DNA from: Trueperaceae bacterium
Lineage (GTDB): Bacteria > Deinococcota > Deinococci > Deinococcales > Trueperaceae
Assembly (NCBI GenBank): GCA_003567075.1
Contig: PXAU01000167.1
Span: 1 to 18,081, forward strand
Reading direction: 5' to 3'
DNA length: 18,081 nt
Below the pieces are notes generated by a model. It worked only from the letters and a program-made list of their open reading frames with translations, was not told the DNA's origin and did not search any database. Numbering within the stretch: the stretch's first letter is position 1; the number at the start of each line of letters is the position of its first letter. Position numbers and translations under genes: made by a program. Shown here one piece after another: positions 9,868 to 17,102 of this stretch.

Positions 9868-10883
9868 GCGGTCTCCTCGGGACGGTCGGTGACGGCGCTG
9901 GTCGCGCGCGCCAAGCGGTCGGCGACGGCGCCCCAGGACTCCTCCTGCGGCACCCGCTCGACCCAGATGGCGCGGGGGCGCTCGGCCTCGAGCTGGCGCA
10001 GCGCCGCGTAGAACTGCTGGGCGTAGTGGGCAGGGTCGACGCCTAAGTCGAGCCAGCTGGCGGCCGTCGGTGGGCGTCCGGGGGGCGCCGCCCGGCGCGC
10101 CAGCACCGCCACGTCGTGCGGCGCCGTCGCGAGCGCAGCCCCATCCACCAAGCGCGTCTCGACGTCGGGCGCGTAGTGGCGCGGCCTGTCGCCGGGCGCC
10201 GGTGGGCGCGGCCCGCCGAAGGCGCTGGCGAAGCGACCCGCCACCCGCTCGAGCGCGCCGACGGCGAGGCCGCCGGGGCGCAAGAGCCGCGGCTGGGCGC
10301 CCGTCAGGTCGACGATCGTCGACTCCAGGCCGACGCTGCAGGGGCCGCCGTCGAGCACCGCCAGCGCCTCGCCGCGCGCCAAGGGTGCGTGCTCGAACTC
10401 GGCCAGCACGTGCTCGGCGCGGGTCGGGCTGAGGCGCCCGTAGCGGTTGGCCGAGGGCGCGGCAACGCCTTCGCCCAGCGACTGCAACAACGCCAGCGCC
10501 AGCGGATGCCCAGGCACCCGCAGCGCCACGGTCGGGGCGCCGCCGGTGACCACGGCGGGCACGTCGTCGCGGGCGCGCACCACCAGCGTGAGCGGTCCCG
10601 GCCAGAAGGCCTCGGCCAGCCGCCAGGCCACCTCGGGGACCTCGGCCGCCCAGGCGCCAAGCTGCTCGGCGTCGCCGAGGTGGACGATCAGCGGGTGCCA
10701 GGCCGGGCGCCCCTTGAGCGCGAACACGCGCGCTACGGCGCTGGCGTCGCGAGCGCGGGCGCCGAGGCCGTAGACGGTCTCGGTCGGGAAGGCGACGAGC
10801 GAACCAGCGCGCAGCAGCTCGGCCGCCGTGGAAACGGCGGCGGCGCGGCTCGCTGGATCGCGGGCGTCGAGGCGGCGCGGCAT
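9864..10883 (-). CDS. L-threonylcarbamoyladenylate synthase, Sua5 type (tRNA t6A)
   Basis: This enzyme makes threonylcarbamoyl-AMP from threonine, bicarbonate and ATP for the t6A modification of ANN-decoding tRNAs. The N-terminal YrdC domain shows VAFPTETVYGLGA (about 30-42), FALKGRPAWHPLIVH (54-68) and APSANRYGRLSPT. A C-terminal Sua5 domain of about 110 residues follows after RHYAP, so this is the long Sua5 form and not the short TsaC form. I chose ATG 10883 (339 residues), ten bases past the glycerate kinase stop, because the family begins at about this point. GTG at 10919 would add 12 basic residues and overlap the kinase gene. It overlaps purE by 4 bp. Confidence 0.93.
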   Translation of the reverse strand: MPRRLDARDPASRAAAVSTAAELLRAGSLVAFPTETVYGLGARARDASAVARVFALKGRPAWHPLIVHLGDAEQLGAWAAEVPEVAWRLAEAFWPGPLTLVVRARDDVPAVVTGGAPTVALRVPGHPLALALLQSLGEGVAAPSANRYGRLSPTRAEHVLAEFEHAPLARGEALAVLDGGPCSVGLESTIVDLTGAQPRLLRPGGLAVGALERVAGRFASAFGGPRPPAPGDRPRHYAPDVETRLVDGAALATAPHDVAVLARRAAPPGRPPTAASWLDLGVDPAHYAQQFYAALRQLEAERPRAIWVERVPQEESWGAVADRLARATSAVTDRPEETA

Positions 10884-10893
10884 CCCCAGGAGG

Positions 10894-12192
10894 CTATCGC
10901 ATCGCCGCCGCCGCGTCACCGACCAGCACCACCCGCACGTCGTTGACGTTGGTGCGGGTGGGGCCGGTGACGAAGGCGTGGTCGGCCTCCTCGAACACGG
11001 TCAGCGAGTCGTTGCGCGCGAGCGCTGCGCGGGCCGCGCGGCGATCGAGTCGCTGCAGGAGCGTGGGCGTGACGAAGGCGCCGGCGTGGCCGCCGATGCC
11101 GTCGATGCCGTCGCTGTCGGCGGCCAGCGCCGCCACCGGGGCAGCGGGCGGGAGCGCCAGCGCCAACGCCAGCGCGAACTCGCTGTTGCGGCCGCCGCGA
11201 CCGCCGTCACCCCGCACCGTGACGGTGGTCTCGCCGCCCGAGAGCAGCGCCAACGGGGGCGCGCCTGGCTGCCCGTGGCGCCAGGCCTGCAGCGCGATGG
11301 CGGCGTGGAAGCCGCCCGCCTCGCGCGCCTCGCCCACGACGGCGTTGCTGAGCACGAGCGTGCGGAAGCCGGCCGCCTCGAGCGGCGCCCGGGCGGCCTC
11401 GAGGCTGGCTTGGTTGGAGGCGACCAGGCGCGTCTCGACCGAGGCCAGGCACGGGTCGTCGGGGCGCGGCGCAGCGCCCTCGCCGTCGTCGGCGGCCCGC
11501 TCGAGCGCGCTGCGGGCGGCCGGCGCGGCCAGCGCGTAGCGGTCGAGGACCGCCAGCGCGTCCAGGGGACCGCTCCCGTCGGCCACGGTGGGGCCCGAGG
11601 CGACCGCGGCGAGGTCATCGCCAACGACGTCCGAGACCACCAGCGCCAGCACCCGGGCGGGCGCGGCGCGCGCGGCCAGGCGGCCGCCCTTGAGGGCCGA
11701 GAGGTGCTTGCGCACCAGGTTGATCTCGCCGATGTCGGCGCCGCTGCGAAGCAGCTCGCCCGTCACGGCCTGCTTGCCGGCCAGGTCAATACCCGCCAGC
11801 GGCGCGCAGGCCAGGGCCGAGCCGCCGCCGGAGACGAGCACCAGCACCAGGTCGTCGGCGGCGGCGCCGTCGACGGCCGCCAGCAGCGCCTCGCCGGCGG
11901 CCTGGGAGGCCTCGTCGGGCACCGGGTGGCCAGCCTCCAGCAGCCGCAGGTGCTCGAGCGGCGCAGCGTGCCCGTAGCGCGTCACGACCACGCCCTCGGG
12001 CGCGATCCCCAACGCTGCGTAGTGCCGTTCCACGGCGCTCGCCATCGGCGCCGCGGCCTTGCCCATGCCGACCACCACGAGCCTGCCGCGCTCCGGTGGC
12101 GGTGGCAGGTGGGGCCGCACGGCGGCCCCCGGGTCGGCCGCCTGGATCGCCGCCTCGAAGGCGTCTCGTAGCAGGTCGCGCGTCGCTGCCAT
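10894..12192 (-). CDS. Glycerate 2-kinase (DUF4147/MOFRL family)
   Basis: The enzyme phosphorylates D-glycerate with ATP, in this family to 2-phosphoglycerate, feeding glycolysis. The 432-residue product matches the family length. It has VVVGMGKAA with Lys45, VSGGGSALACAP (about 120-131), a long linker, then the C-terminal MOFRL domain with LLSGGETTVTVRG, GRGGRNSEFALALA and DSDGIDGIGG. ATG at 12192 is chosen because the open frame beyond it runs into the divergent 97-residue gene. No Shine-Dalgarno is visible; TACCGT lies five bases before the ATG and could give a leaderless message. It is the first gene of the five-gene minus-strand operon. Confidence 0.93.
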   Translation of the reverse strand: MAATRDLLRDAFEAAIQAADPGAAVRPHLPPPPERGRLVVVGMGKAAAPMASAVERHYAALGIAPEGVVVTRYGHAAPLEHLRLLEAGHPVPDEASQAAGEALLAAVDGAAADDLVLVLVSGGGSALACAPLAGIDLAGKQAVTGELLRSGADIGEINLVRKHLSALKGGRLAARAAPARVLALVVSDVVGDDLAAVASGPTVADGSGPLDALAVLDRYALAAPAARSALERAADDGEGAAPRPDDPCLASVETRLVASNQASLEAARAPLEAAGFRTLVLSNAVVGEAREAGGFHAAIALQAWRHGQPGAPPLALLSGGETTVTVRGDGGRGGRNSEFALALALALPPAAPVAALAADSDGIDGIGGHAGAFVTPTLLQRLDRRAARAALARNDSLTVFEEADHAFVTGPTRTNVNDVRVVLVGDAAAAMR

Positions 12193-12213
12193 GCGGCACG
12201 GTACACTGCGGGC
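12193..12213. promoter_or_regulatory. 21-bp divergent intergenic region with two overlapping -10 boxes
   Basis: On the plus strand TACACT (12202-12207) precedes the ATG at 12214 by six bases. On the minus strand TACCGT (12203-12198) precedes the ATG at 12192 by five bases. Both fit TANNNT and they share one TA step. No good -35 box is seen for either. This arrangement would produce two leaderless mRNAs from one site. Function is inferred from position and motif only. Confidence 0.5.
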
Positions 12214-12507
12214 ATGTTCGGTCTCTTCCGTAGGCAGGACCCGCGCTTCCGCGACGACGGCCAGGCGCTGTGGTGCCGGGTCCGCACGGCCAAGAGCGGC
12301 GAGGTCATCAAGGTGCGGATCTCCAAGACGAGCGAGATGAGCCTCGATGCTGGTGGCTACTTCGTCCGCAAGCAGCTCGTGGGACCGAAGACGCTGGACC
12401 AGGCCTTGCTCGAGGTGAACGCGAACCGCGGGCACAAGGTGACGAACGCCGTCGTCGACGGCGGTGAGCTCGTGCCCGTCTCGGAGTGGCGCGACGACGA
12501 GGGCTGA
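12214..12507 (+). CDS. Small protein of unknown function, 97 residues
   Basis: I do not recognise this protein. It is soluble-looking, with no signal peptide or membrane segment, a basic N-terminus (MFGLFRRQDPRFR), a middle that looks like alternating strands (CRVRTAKSGEVIKVRISK), a helical stretch around TLDQALLEVNANRG, and an acidic end WRDDEG. It has one cysteine. The start ATG has no Shine-Dalgarno but a TACACT box six bases upstream, as expected for a leaderless message. It lies 25 bp before the ArsR-like regulator and probably shares a transcript with it. Composition matches the surrounding chromosome, so it looks like a resident gene. Confidence 0.75.
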   Translation: MFGLFRRQDPRFRDDGQALWCRVRTAKSGEVIKVRISKTSEMSLDAGGYFVRKQLVGPKTLDQALLEVNANRGHKVTNAVVDGGELVPVSEWRDDEG

Positions 12508-12516
12508 CCTCTGATA

Positions 12517-12536
12517 CCATCGGCGACAGCCGATGG
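12517..12536. promoter_or_regulatory. Perfect palindrome covering the start codon of the ArsR-like gene
   Basis: CCATCGGC (12517-12524), loop GACA, GCCGATGG (12529-12536) is a perfect 8-bp inverted repeat. The right arm contains the ATG at 12533. The left arm overlaps a TACCAT -10-like box at 12515-12520. It could be an operator for self-repression by the regulator, or an RNA hairpin that hides the start codon. No Shine-Dalgarno is present. Confidence 0.55.
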
Positions 12537-13576
12537 ACAGTGACACGATCCTCTCCTTCCAAGCCCCCGGCCGCGAGGGTCCGCGGGTCGGCTGCGGCCC
12601 GTCGCCGGTGATGGAGTTGGTATACGCCGAGTACATGCTGCTGCGGCGCCTGCACCACCCGCGCGGTTTCGATGTGCCGTGGGCCAAGCCGCTGCTCGAC
12701 GCCGACCCGAGCATCGGCAGCGACCTCGAGGCCTTCCTGGCCGAGCACGGCCTGAGCGGCCCGGGCGCCGAGTTGTTCGTGCTGGCCGGCCGCTACGGCT
12801 TCGTCTTCGACGGCGATCCACAGCGCTTCCTGCGCGAGCTCGGCAACCTGGCGGCGCGCTACGTGCGCGATGGCGCCCACGCCCCGCCCGGTGACGACGC
12901 CGAGGCGCACGCCCAGCAGGAGGCCGACATCCGGCAGCGCATCGAAGTGCTGCTCGATGGCGACGCCGCGGCCCGCTTCGCGGGTCTGCTCGCGCGCTTG
13001 TGGGGGCACCTCGAGGCTGGCTGGCGCGAGCACGGCGAAGCGGCCGTGGCCGCGGCCGCGGCCGCCTTCGACGACGCCTTCGAGGCCACCGGGTCGGTGC
13101 TCGAGGCCCTGCCGCCGCACCACTTCACCCGCTTCGAGCACCTGGCCCAGCCGATCCGTGAGGCCGCGGAGCGCGGCCGCGTCACGGTGGTGCCGCTCTG
13201 GTTGGCGGCCAGCGGCGGCTTCGGCTTCCGCGTCGACGACGTCCAGTACGTCGGCTTCGGGTTGCGCAGCGAGGACGTGTTCGAGCGCACCAGCAGTCAC
13301 GTGGGGGCCTTGGCGCGGCGGGTCAAGGCGCTCTCGGACCCGAGCCGCCTGCTTGCGCTGACGCTGGTCTCGACCTTCGCCGGGATGCGCCCCACCGTGG
13401 GCGACCTGGCCGAGCAGATCGGGGTTAGCCAACCGACCGTGAGCGGGCACTTGCGCTTGCTGCGCGAGGCCGGCCTGGTGGCGGTGGAGAAGCGTGGCAA
13501 CAAGGCCTTCTACCGGCTGGAGCCCGAGGCGGTGCGGCAGCTGCTGCAGGAGCTCGAGGAGACGCTGCTGCGATGA
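12533..13576 (+). CDS. Transcription regulator with C-terminal ArsR-type winged helix
   Basis: The last 90 residues (about 257-347) are an ArsR-type winged helix: VKALSDPSRLLAL, then the helix-turn-helix DLAEQIGVSQPTVSGHLRLL, then a wing with VEKRGNKAFYRL. The cysteine metal site of ArsR/SmtB (ELCVCD type) is absent. The first 250 residues are an unusual large domain containing PVMELVYAEYMLLRRLHHP, FLAEHG and a helical alanine-rich middle; it may sense a ligand, or mediate dimer contacts. Length is about three times that of a simple ArsR protein. The start ATG at 12533 lies inside a perfect palindrome. A small ORF with a strong promoter follows within 85 bp and is the nearest candidate target besides itself. 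Related long ArsR-like regulators exist in other high-GC bacteria, but I cannot assign a specific family. Confidence 0.85.
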   Translation: MDSDTILSFQAPGREGPRVGCGPSPVMELVYAEYMLLRRLHHPRGFDVPWAKPLLDADPSIGSDLEAFLAEHGLSGPGAELFVLAGRYGFVFDGDPQRFLRELGNLAARYVRDGAHAPPGDDAEAHAQQEADIRQRIEVLLDGDAAARFAGLLARLWGHLEAGWREHGEAAVAAAAAAFDDAFEATGSVLEALPPHHFTRFEHLAQPIREAAERGRVTVVPLWLAASGGFGFRVDDVQYVGFGLRSEDVFERTSSHVGALARRVKALSDPSRLLALTLVSTFAGMRPTVGDLAEQIGVSQPTVSGHLRLLREAGLVAVEKRGNKAFYRLEPEAVRQLLQELEETLLR

Positions 13577-13609
13577 CGGCCTGAATATTGGGATATCGCG
13601 ATCAACCAC

Positions 13610-13638
13610 TTGACAACATCGGGGTTCTCCTATACTAT
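13610..13638 (+). promoter_or_regulatory. Near-consensus sigma-70 promoter of the small ORF
   Basis: TTGACA (13610-13615) is a perfect -35 box. TACTAT (13633-13638) lies 17 bases on; an overlapping TATACT (13631-13636) gives a 15-base spacer. It is the best promoter in the window. An 8-bp palindrome ATCGCGAT (13595-13602) sits just upstream of the -35, and TGACA/TGTCA arms (13611-13615, 13642-13646) enclose the core, so repressor sites are possible. Confidence 0.75.
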
Positions 13639-13657
13639 TGGTGTCAGGAGGTCGCTG

Positions 13658-13759
13658 ATGCTGCACGTTCCGAGCTTCATCCACCAGGTAGCACAAGCCC
13701 GCCATCAGGACGTGCGCCGCGCCGTCCAAGCAAACCGAGGAATCCGTCCCACACGCTGA
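13658..13759 (+). CDS. Small ORF, 33 residues, with strong expression signals
   Basis: The frame runs from ATG 13658 to TGA 13757-13759. An ideal ribosome-binding site, AGGAGG at 13646-13651, lies six bases before the ATG, and a near-consensus promoter lies 20 bp before that. The product begins MLHVPSFIHQ and ends NRGIRPTR; it is basic, has three histidines and five arginines, no cysteine, and no membrane segment. The middle (QVAQARHQDVRRAVQAN) could be an amphipathic helix. I recognise no family. It may be a true small protein or a leader peptide for the hairpin at 13785-13820 that precedes tldD. The rest of the 340-bp gap between regulator and tldD holds only the promoter and that hairpin. 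Confidence 0.55.
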   Translation: MLHVPSFIHQVAQARHQDVRRAVQANRGIRPTR

Positions 13760-13784
13760 AGAAGACCCCTCCAGGGACATGTCC

Positions 13785-13820
13785 AGCGCGCCCGCTCGCC
13801 CCTCGGCGAGCGGGCGCGCT
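13785..13820 (+). terminator. Perfect 16-bp hairpin after the small ORF
   Basis: AGCGCGCCCGCTCGCC (13785-13800) and its exact complement (13805-13820) enclose the loop CCTC. This is the strongest hairpin in the window. It starts 25 bases after the small ORF stop, where a terminator is expected, but no T-run follows. A near copy of its right part (17 of 18 bases) stands at 13825-13842, which might compete for pairing. Confidence 0.6.
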
Positions 13821-13842
13821 CACACCTCGGCGAGGGGGCGCG
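13801..13842. repeat. Direct repeat of 18 bp within the hairpin region
   Basis: CCTCGGCGAGCGGGCGCG at 13801-13818 recurs at 13825-13842 with a single change (C to G at position 11). The first copy covers the loop and right arm of the 16-bp hairpin. The second could pair with the left arm in its place, giving two alternative structures upstream of tldD. Confidence 0.6.
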
Positions 13843-13916
13843 GCCGTGTGGGCGGCGCGAACGGCAGCCCGTAAGCTGCATCGGCGCAACGCGATGGTCA
13901 CGTGGTAGCGTCGCCC

Positions 13917-15329
13917 ATGCTCACACCCGCGACCGCCGAGACCGTGCTGCGCCGGGCCCGACAGGGCGGCGCCGACTTCGCCGAGCTCTACCTCGAGCGT
14001 TGGCGCCGCCGCACCCTGCGCACTATCGACGGCGAGGTCGAGGACGCCGTCAGCGCCATCGAACAGGGCGCCGGCCTGCGACTCTTCTTCGGCACCGACG
14101 TCGTCTACGCCTACACCAACGACCTGAGCGATAGCGCCCTGGGCGAGCTCACCGACACCTTGGTGCGTCTGCGCGGCAGCGGCGACGGCAGCGGCAACGG
14201 CAGCGTCGACGCCCGCGGGGCCGGCGGCCTCGACCTCAGGCGCCAGTCGGCCCGAGGCCTCCACGCGCCCAGCGTCGCGTTCGAACAGCAGCCCAAGCGC
14301 TGGCGCCTCGAGCGCTTGCGCGAGCTCGACGCCGGCGCGCGCATCGACCCGGCGGTGAAGCAGGTCGAGGGGCGCCTGCTGGAGTGGGAGCAGGACGTCG
14401 TGGTGGTCAACAGCGAGGGCGACTGGGTGGAGGACCGCCGGGTCCGCACCCGCTGCGCCGCCAGCGTCATCGCCAGCGACGCCGACCAGACCCAGACCGC
14501 CTTCGTCGGCCCGGGCCTGTCGGTCGGGCTGGAGTTCTTCGACCGCTACCCGGCTGCCACGATCGGCGCCACCGCCGCGCAGCGCGCGCTCACCAACCTG
14601 CGCGCGAAGCCCGCACCGGCCGGCACCATGCCGGTGGTGATCGGCAGCGGCTTCGGCGGCGTCATCTTCCACGAAGCGCTCGGCCACCTGGTCGAGACCA
14701 CGATGGTGGCGCGCCGCGCCTCGGTGCTCAGCGACAAGCTGGGTGAGCGCATCGCCTCGAACGTCGTCAGCTACGTCGACGACGGCACCACCCCCAACGG
14801 CTGGGGCTCCTCGGAGTACGACGACGAGGGCATGCCCACGCAGCGCACCGTGCTGATCGACAAGGGCGTGCTGACCTCCTACATGGTCGACCGCTGGGGC
14901 GCGCTCAAGACCGGCTACGCCCGCACCGGCTCAGGCAGGCGCGAGAACTACACCTACGCACCCACCTCGCGCATGCGCAACACCTTCATCCTGCCCGGCG
15001 AGGTAGCCGACCCGCAGGAACTGTTCCAGGGCATCGGCTTCGGCCTCTACGCCAAGGCCATGGGCGGTGGCCAGGTCAAGCCCGGCTCTGGCGAGTACAA
15101 CTTCGCCGTCACCGAGGGCTACATCATCCGCGACGGCGAGCTGGCCGAACCGGTCCGCAGCGCCCTGCTCGTCGGCAAGGGCCCGGACACGATCCAGAAG
15201 GTCGACGCCGTCGCCGGCGACCTCGCCACCGAGCCCGGCATGTGCGGCAGCATGAGCGGCTCGGTGCCGGTCGAGGTGGGGCAACCGCACCTGCGCGTCA
15301 GCGAACTCGTGGTGGGAGGCGAAGCATGA
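13917..15329 (+). CDS. tldD: Metalloprotease TldD
   Basis: TldD is the zinc-bearing subunit of the TldD/TldE protease, which degrades unfolded peptides and matures some ribosomal peptides such as microcin B17. The 470-residue product has the metal motif HEALGH (His252, Glu253, His257) preceded by GSGFGG, and a late cysteine, Cys443 in GMCGSMSG, which is the third metal ligand in the family. A Gly/Ser-rich insertion (about 86-105) is a variable loop. Start ATG 13917 is preferred over GTG 13902: the N-terminus then fits the family and TAGCGT lies five bases upstream, consistent with a leaderless message. It overlaps tldE by 4 bp. Confidence 0.95.
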   Translation: MLTPATAETVLRRARQGGADFAELYLERWRRRTLRTIDGEVEDAVSAIEQGAGLRLFFGTDVVYAYTNDLSDSALGELTDTLVRLRGSGDGSGNGSVDARGAGGLDLRRQSARGLHAPSVAFEQQPKRWRLERLRELDAGARIDPAVKQVEGRLLEWEQDVVVVNSEGDWVEDRRVRTRCAASVIASDADQTQTAFVGPGLSVGLEFFDRYPAATIGATAAQRALTNLRAKPAPAGTMPVVIGSGFGGVIFHEALGHLVETTMVARRASVLSDKLGERIASNVVSYVDDGTTPNGWGSSEYDDEGMPTQRTVLIDKGVLTSYMVDRWGALKTGYARTGSGRRENYTYAPTSRMRNTFILPGEVADPQELFQGIGFGLYAKAMGGGQVKPGSGEYNFAVTEGYIIRDGELAEPVRSALLVGKGPDTIQKVDAVAGDLATEPGMCGSMSGSVPVEVGQPHLRVSELVVGGEA

Positions 15330-16642
15330 CCTTCGAGACGGCCAAGGACTTCCTGCTGCGGCGCGCGCGCGAACGCGGCGTCGAGGCCGAGGTGCTCGGC
15401 ACCTCCGAGCGCGAGCTCACGCTCTCCGCCGACGGCGGCCGCGTCGAGGAGATCACCCACGCCCGCCGCGGCGGCGTGGGCGTGCGCGTGGTCGACGACG
15501 GCCGCGTGGGGTACGCCTCCAGCGAGGCGCTCGATGCGACGAGCCTCGAGTGGGTGCTCGACGAGGCGATCGAGAACGCCGGTCTGCAACCCGCCGGCGA
15601 GGCGGCGCTCGTATCCGGGCGCCCGCTCGGCCGTCACGACCTGCTCGGCGAGGGCCTCTCGGCCGAGATCGAGGCGAAGAGCCAGGCGATCGTATCGCTG
15701 GAGAACTCGCTGCGCGACGATTCCCGCGTCGACGCGGTGTTCGTGGCGCGCTACAGCGAATCCGAGAGTGAAGCCGTGCTCGGCTCGACCACCGGCGCCG
15801 ACGGCGGCTACCGCAACGGTTACGGCTACCTGATGGCGATGCCGGTGATGAAGCAGGGCGACAGCATCAAGCAGGGCGCCGACTTCGACATCGCCAAGGA
15901 GTTCCACGAGCTCGACCCGACCCGCACCTCGCAGAGCATCCTCGATCGCGTGGGGCGCCACCTCGGCGCCACACCTCTCGCGACCGGGCGCTACCGCGCG
16001 GTGTTCGAGCCCGAGGTGACCACCGTCATCGTGCAGCTGCTGCTGATGAGCCTCTCGGGCAAGGCGGTGGCCGAGGGCAAGTCGCGGCTGGCCGGCCGGC
16101 TGGGCGAACGGATCGCCAGCGAGCTCCTCGGCCTGGTGGACGACCCCACGCTCGAGCGCGGGCTGGCCAGCCGGCCCTTCGACGTCGAGGGGACGCCGGC
16201 GCAGCGCACGGAGCTGATCGAACGTGGCGTGCTGCGTTCGTTCCTCCACAACAGCGACACCGCGCGCCGCACCGGTCAGGCCAACACCGGCAACGCCTCG
16301 CGCTCCTACGCCTCGACCCTCGGCGTGAGCGGCTCCAACGTGCTGATCGAGGCCGGGGCCGGCACGGCGCTCGCCGACGGCCTGATCGTCACCGACCTGA
16401 TGGGCGTGCACGCCGGCGCCAACCCGATAAGCGGCGACGTCTCGGTGCAGGGCCTGGGGCTCCGCGTCGAGGGCGGCGAAGGGCGACCGGTGGAGAACTT
16501 CGCCGTGTCCTTCAACCTGTTCCGGCTGCTGGAGCAGATCGAGGCGGTCGGCACCGACCTGGTGTGGCGTCCCGGCCTGGGCGGCAGCATCATCGGCGCG
16601 CGCAGCCTGCAGCTGGACGCGCTCTCCTTCGCCGGCGCCTGA
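15326..16642 (+). CDS. tldE: Metalloprotease partner subunit TldE (PmbA)
   Basis: TldE pairs with TldD in a heterodimer; it has the same fold but no metal site. The 438-residue product lacks HExxxH, as expected, and has family blocks: ELTLSADGGRVEEITHARRGGVGVRV near the N-terminus, GYRNGYGYLMAMPVMKQGD in the middle, the RTGQANTGNASRSY segment, and VTDLMGVHAGANPISGDVSVQGLG near the C-terminus. ATG 15326 overlaps the tldD stop (ATGA), so translation is coupled and equal amounts are likely. The C-terminus is normal. It ends 28 bp before a hairpin terminator. Confidence 0.95.
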   Translation: MTFETAKDFLLRRARERGVEAEVLGTSERELTLSADGGRVEEITHARRGGVGVRVVDDGRVGYASSEALDATSLEWVLDEAIENAGLQPAGEAALVSGRPLGRHDLLGEGLSAEIEAKSQAIVSLENSLRDDSRVDAVFVARYSESESEAVLGSTTGADGGYRNGYGYLMAMPVMKQGDSIKQGADFDIAKEFHELDPTRTSQSILDRVGRHLGATPLATGRYRAVFEPEVTTVIVQLLLMSLSGKAVAEGKSRLAGRLGERIASELLGLVDDPTLERGLASRPFDVEGTPAQRTELIERGVLRSFLHNSDTARRTGQANTGNASRSYASTLGVSGSNVLIEAGAGTALADGLIVTDLMGVHAGANPISGDVSVQGLGLRVEGGEGRPVENFAVSFNLFRLLEQIEAVGTDLVWRPGLGGSIIGARSLQLDALSFAGA

Positions 16643-16670
16643 CGCCGCCGAGGTTCCTCGCTCGAACGTC

Positions 16671-16694
16671 CGGGGCCGGCAGGAGCCGGCCCCG
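16671..16694. terminator. Hairpin between the convergent tldE and aroH genes
   Basis: CGGGGCCGGC (16671-16680), loop AGGA, and GCCGGCCCCG (16685-16694) form a perfect 10-bp stem. It lies 28 bp past the tldE stop and 24 bp past the aroH stop on the other strand, the right place for a shared terminator. No T-run is seen on either side, as is common at this GC content. Confidence 0.65.
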
Positions 16695-16718
16695 CCTACC
16701 TGTGATCGCCAGAGGGCC

Positions 16719-17102
16719 TCACTGCGCGCTGGTGAGGTCGGGCCGCAGCCGCGCCGCCTCGCGCAGGTACACGTGCTGGACGTCATCCTGGCGCATGGTC
16801 GTGTTGAGCTGCAGCATCACCCGCACCACCCGTGGCAGTCGCCCCGGCACGGGGATCTCCTGGTTGCACAGGAGCGGCACCATGTGCATGCCCAGGCCGC
16901 GAGCTGCCTCCGCCGGGAAGGTGGCGGTCAGATCGTGGGTGGTGGTGAAGAAGATCGCCGCGATGGGCTCGAAGTCGTCGATGCCGTTGCGCTCGCACAT
17001 GGTCACGAGCAACTCGCGGGTGGCGTCCAGGATCGCCTCGGCCTCGTCGACCTCGACCGTCGTGGCGCCGCGGATGCCCCGCAGCCAGGTGGGCGACGTC
17101 AT
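16719..17102 (-). CDS. aroH: Chorismate mutase, AroH class
   Basis: The enzyme converts chorismate to prephenate on the way to phenylalanine and tyrosine. The 127-residue product from ATG 17102 has the same length as Bacillus subtilis AroH and aligns end to end by eye. The signature WLRGIRGATTVE at the N-terminus carries the substrate arginine; PLLCNQE holds the active-site Cys and Glu; RVMLQLNTTM the second arginine; and QHVYLREAARLRPDL the tyrosine. A longer open frame to 17162 exists but would overlap dusA by over 60 bp and adds nothing family-like. The chosen start overlaps the dusA stop in ATGA. Confidence 0.95.
   Translation of the reverse strand: MTSPTWLRGIRGATTVEVDEAEAILDATRELLVTMCERNGIDDFEPIAAIFFTTTHDLTATFPAEAARGLGMHMVPLLCNQEIPVPGRLPRVVRVMLQLNTTMRQDDVQHVYLREAARLRPDLTSAQ

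Noticed and set aside
12308..13780. Open frame of 490 codons on the minus strand opposite the ArsR-like gene
   Set aside because: The plus strand encodes a clear winged-helix domain there, and this frame is low-complexity and also crosses the small-ORF promoter.
13588..13908. 106-codon plus frame across the gap before tldD
   Set aside because: It starts upstream of the strong promoter, runs through it and the hairpin in a different frame from the small ORF with the good ribosome-binding site, and has a Pro/Arg/Ala-rich translation.
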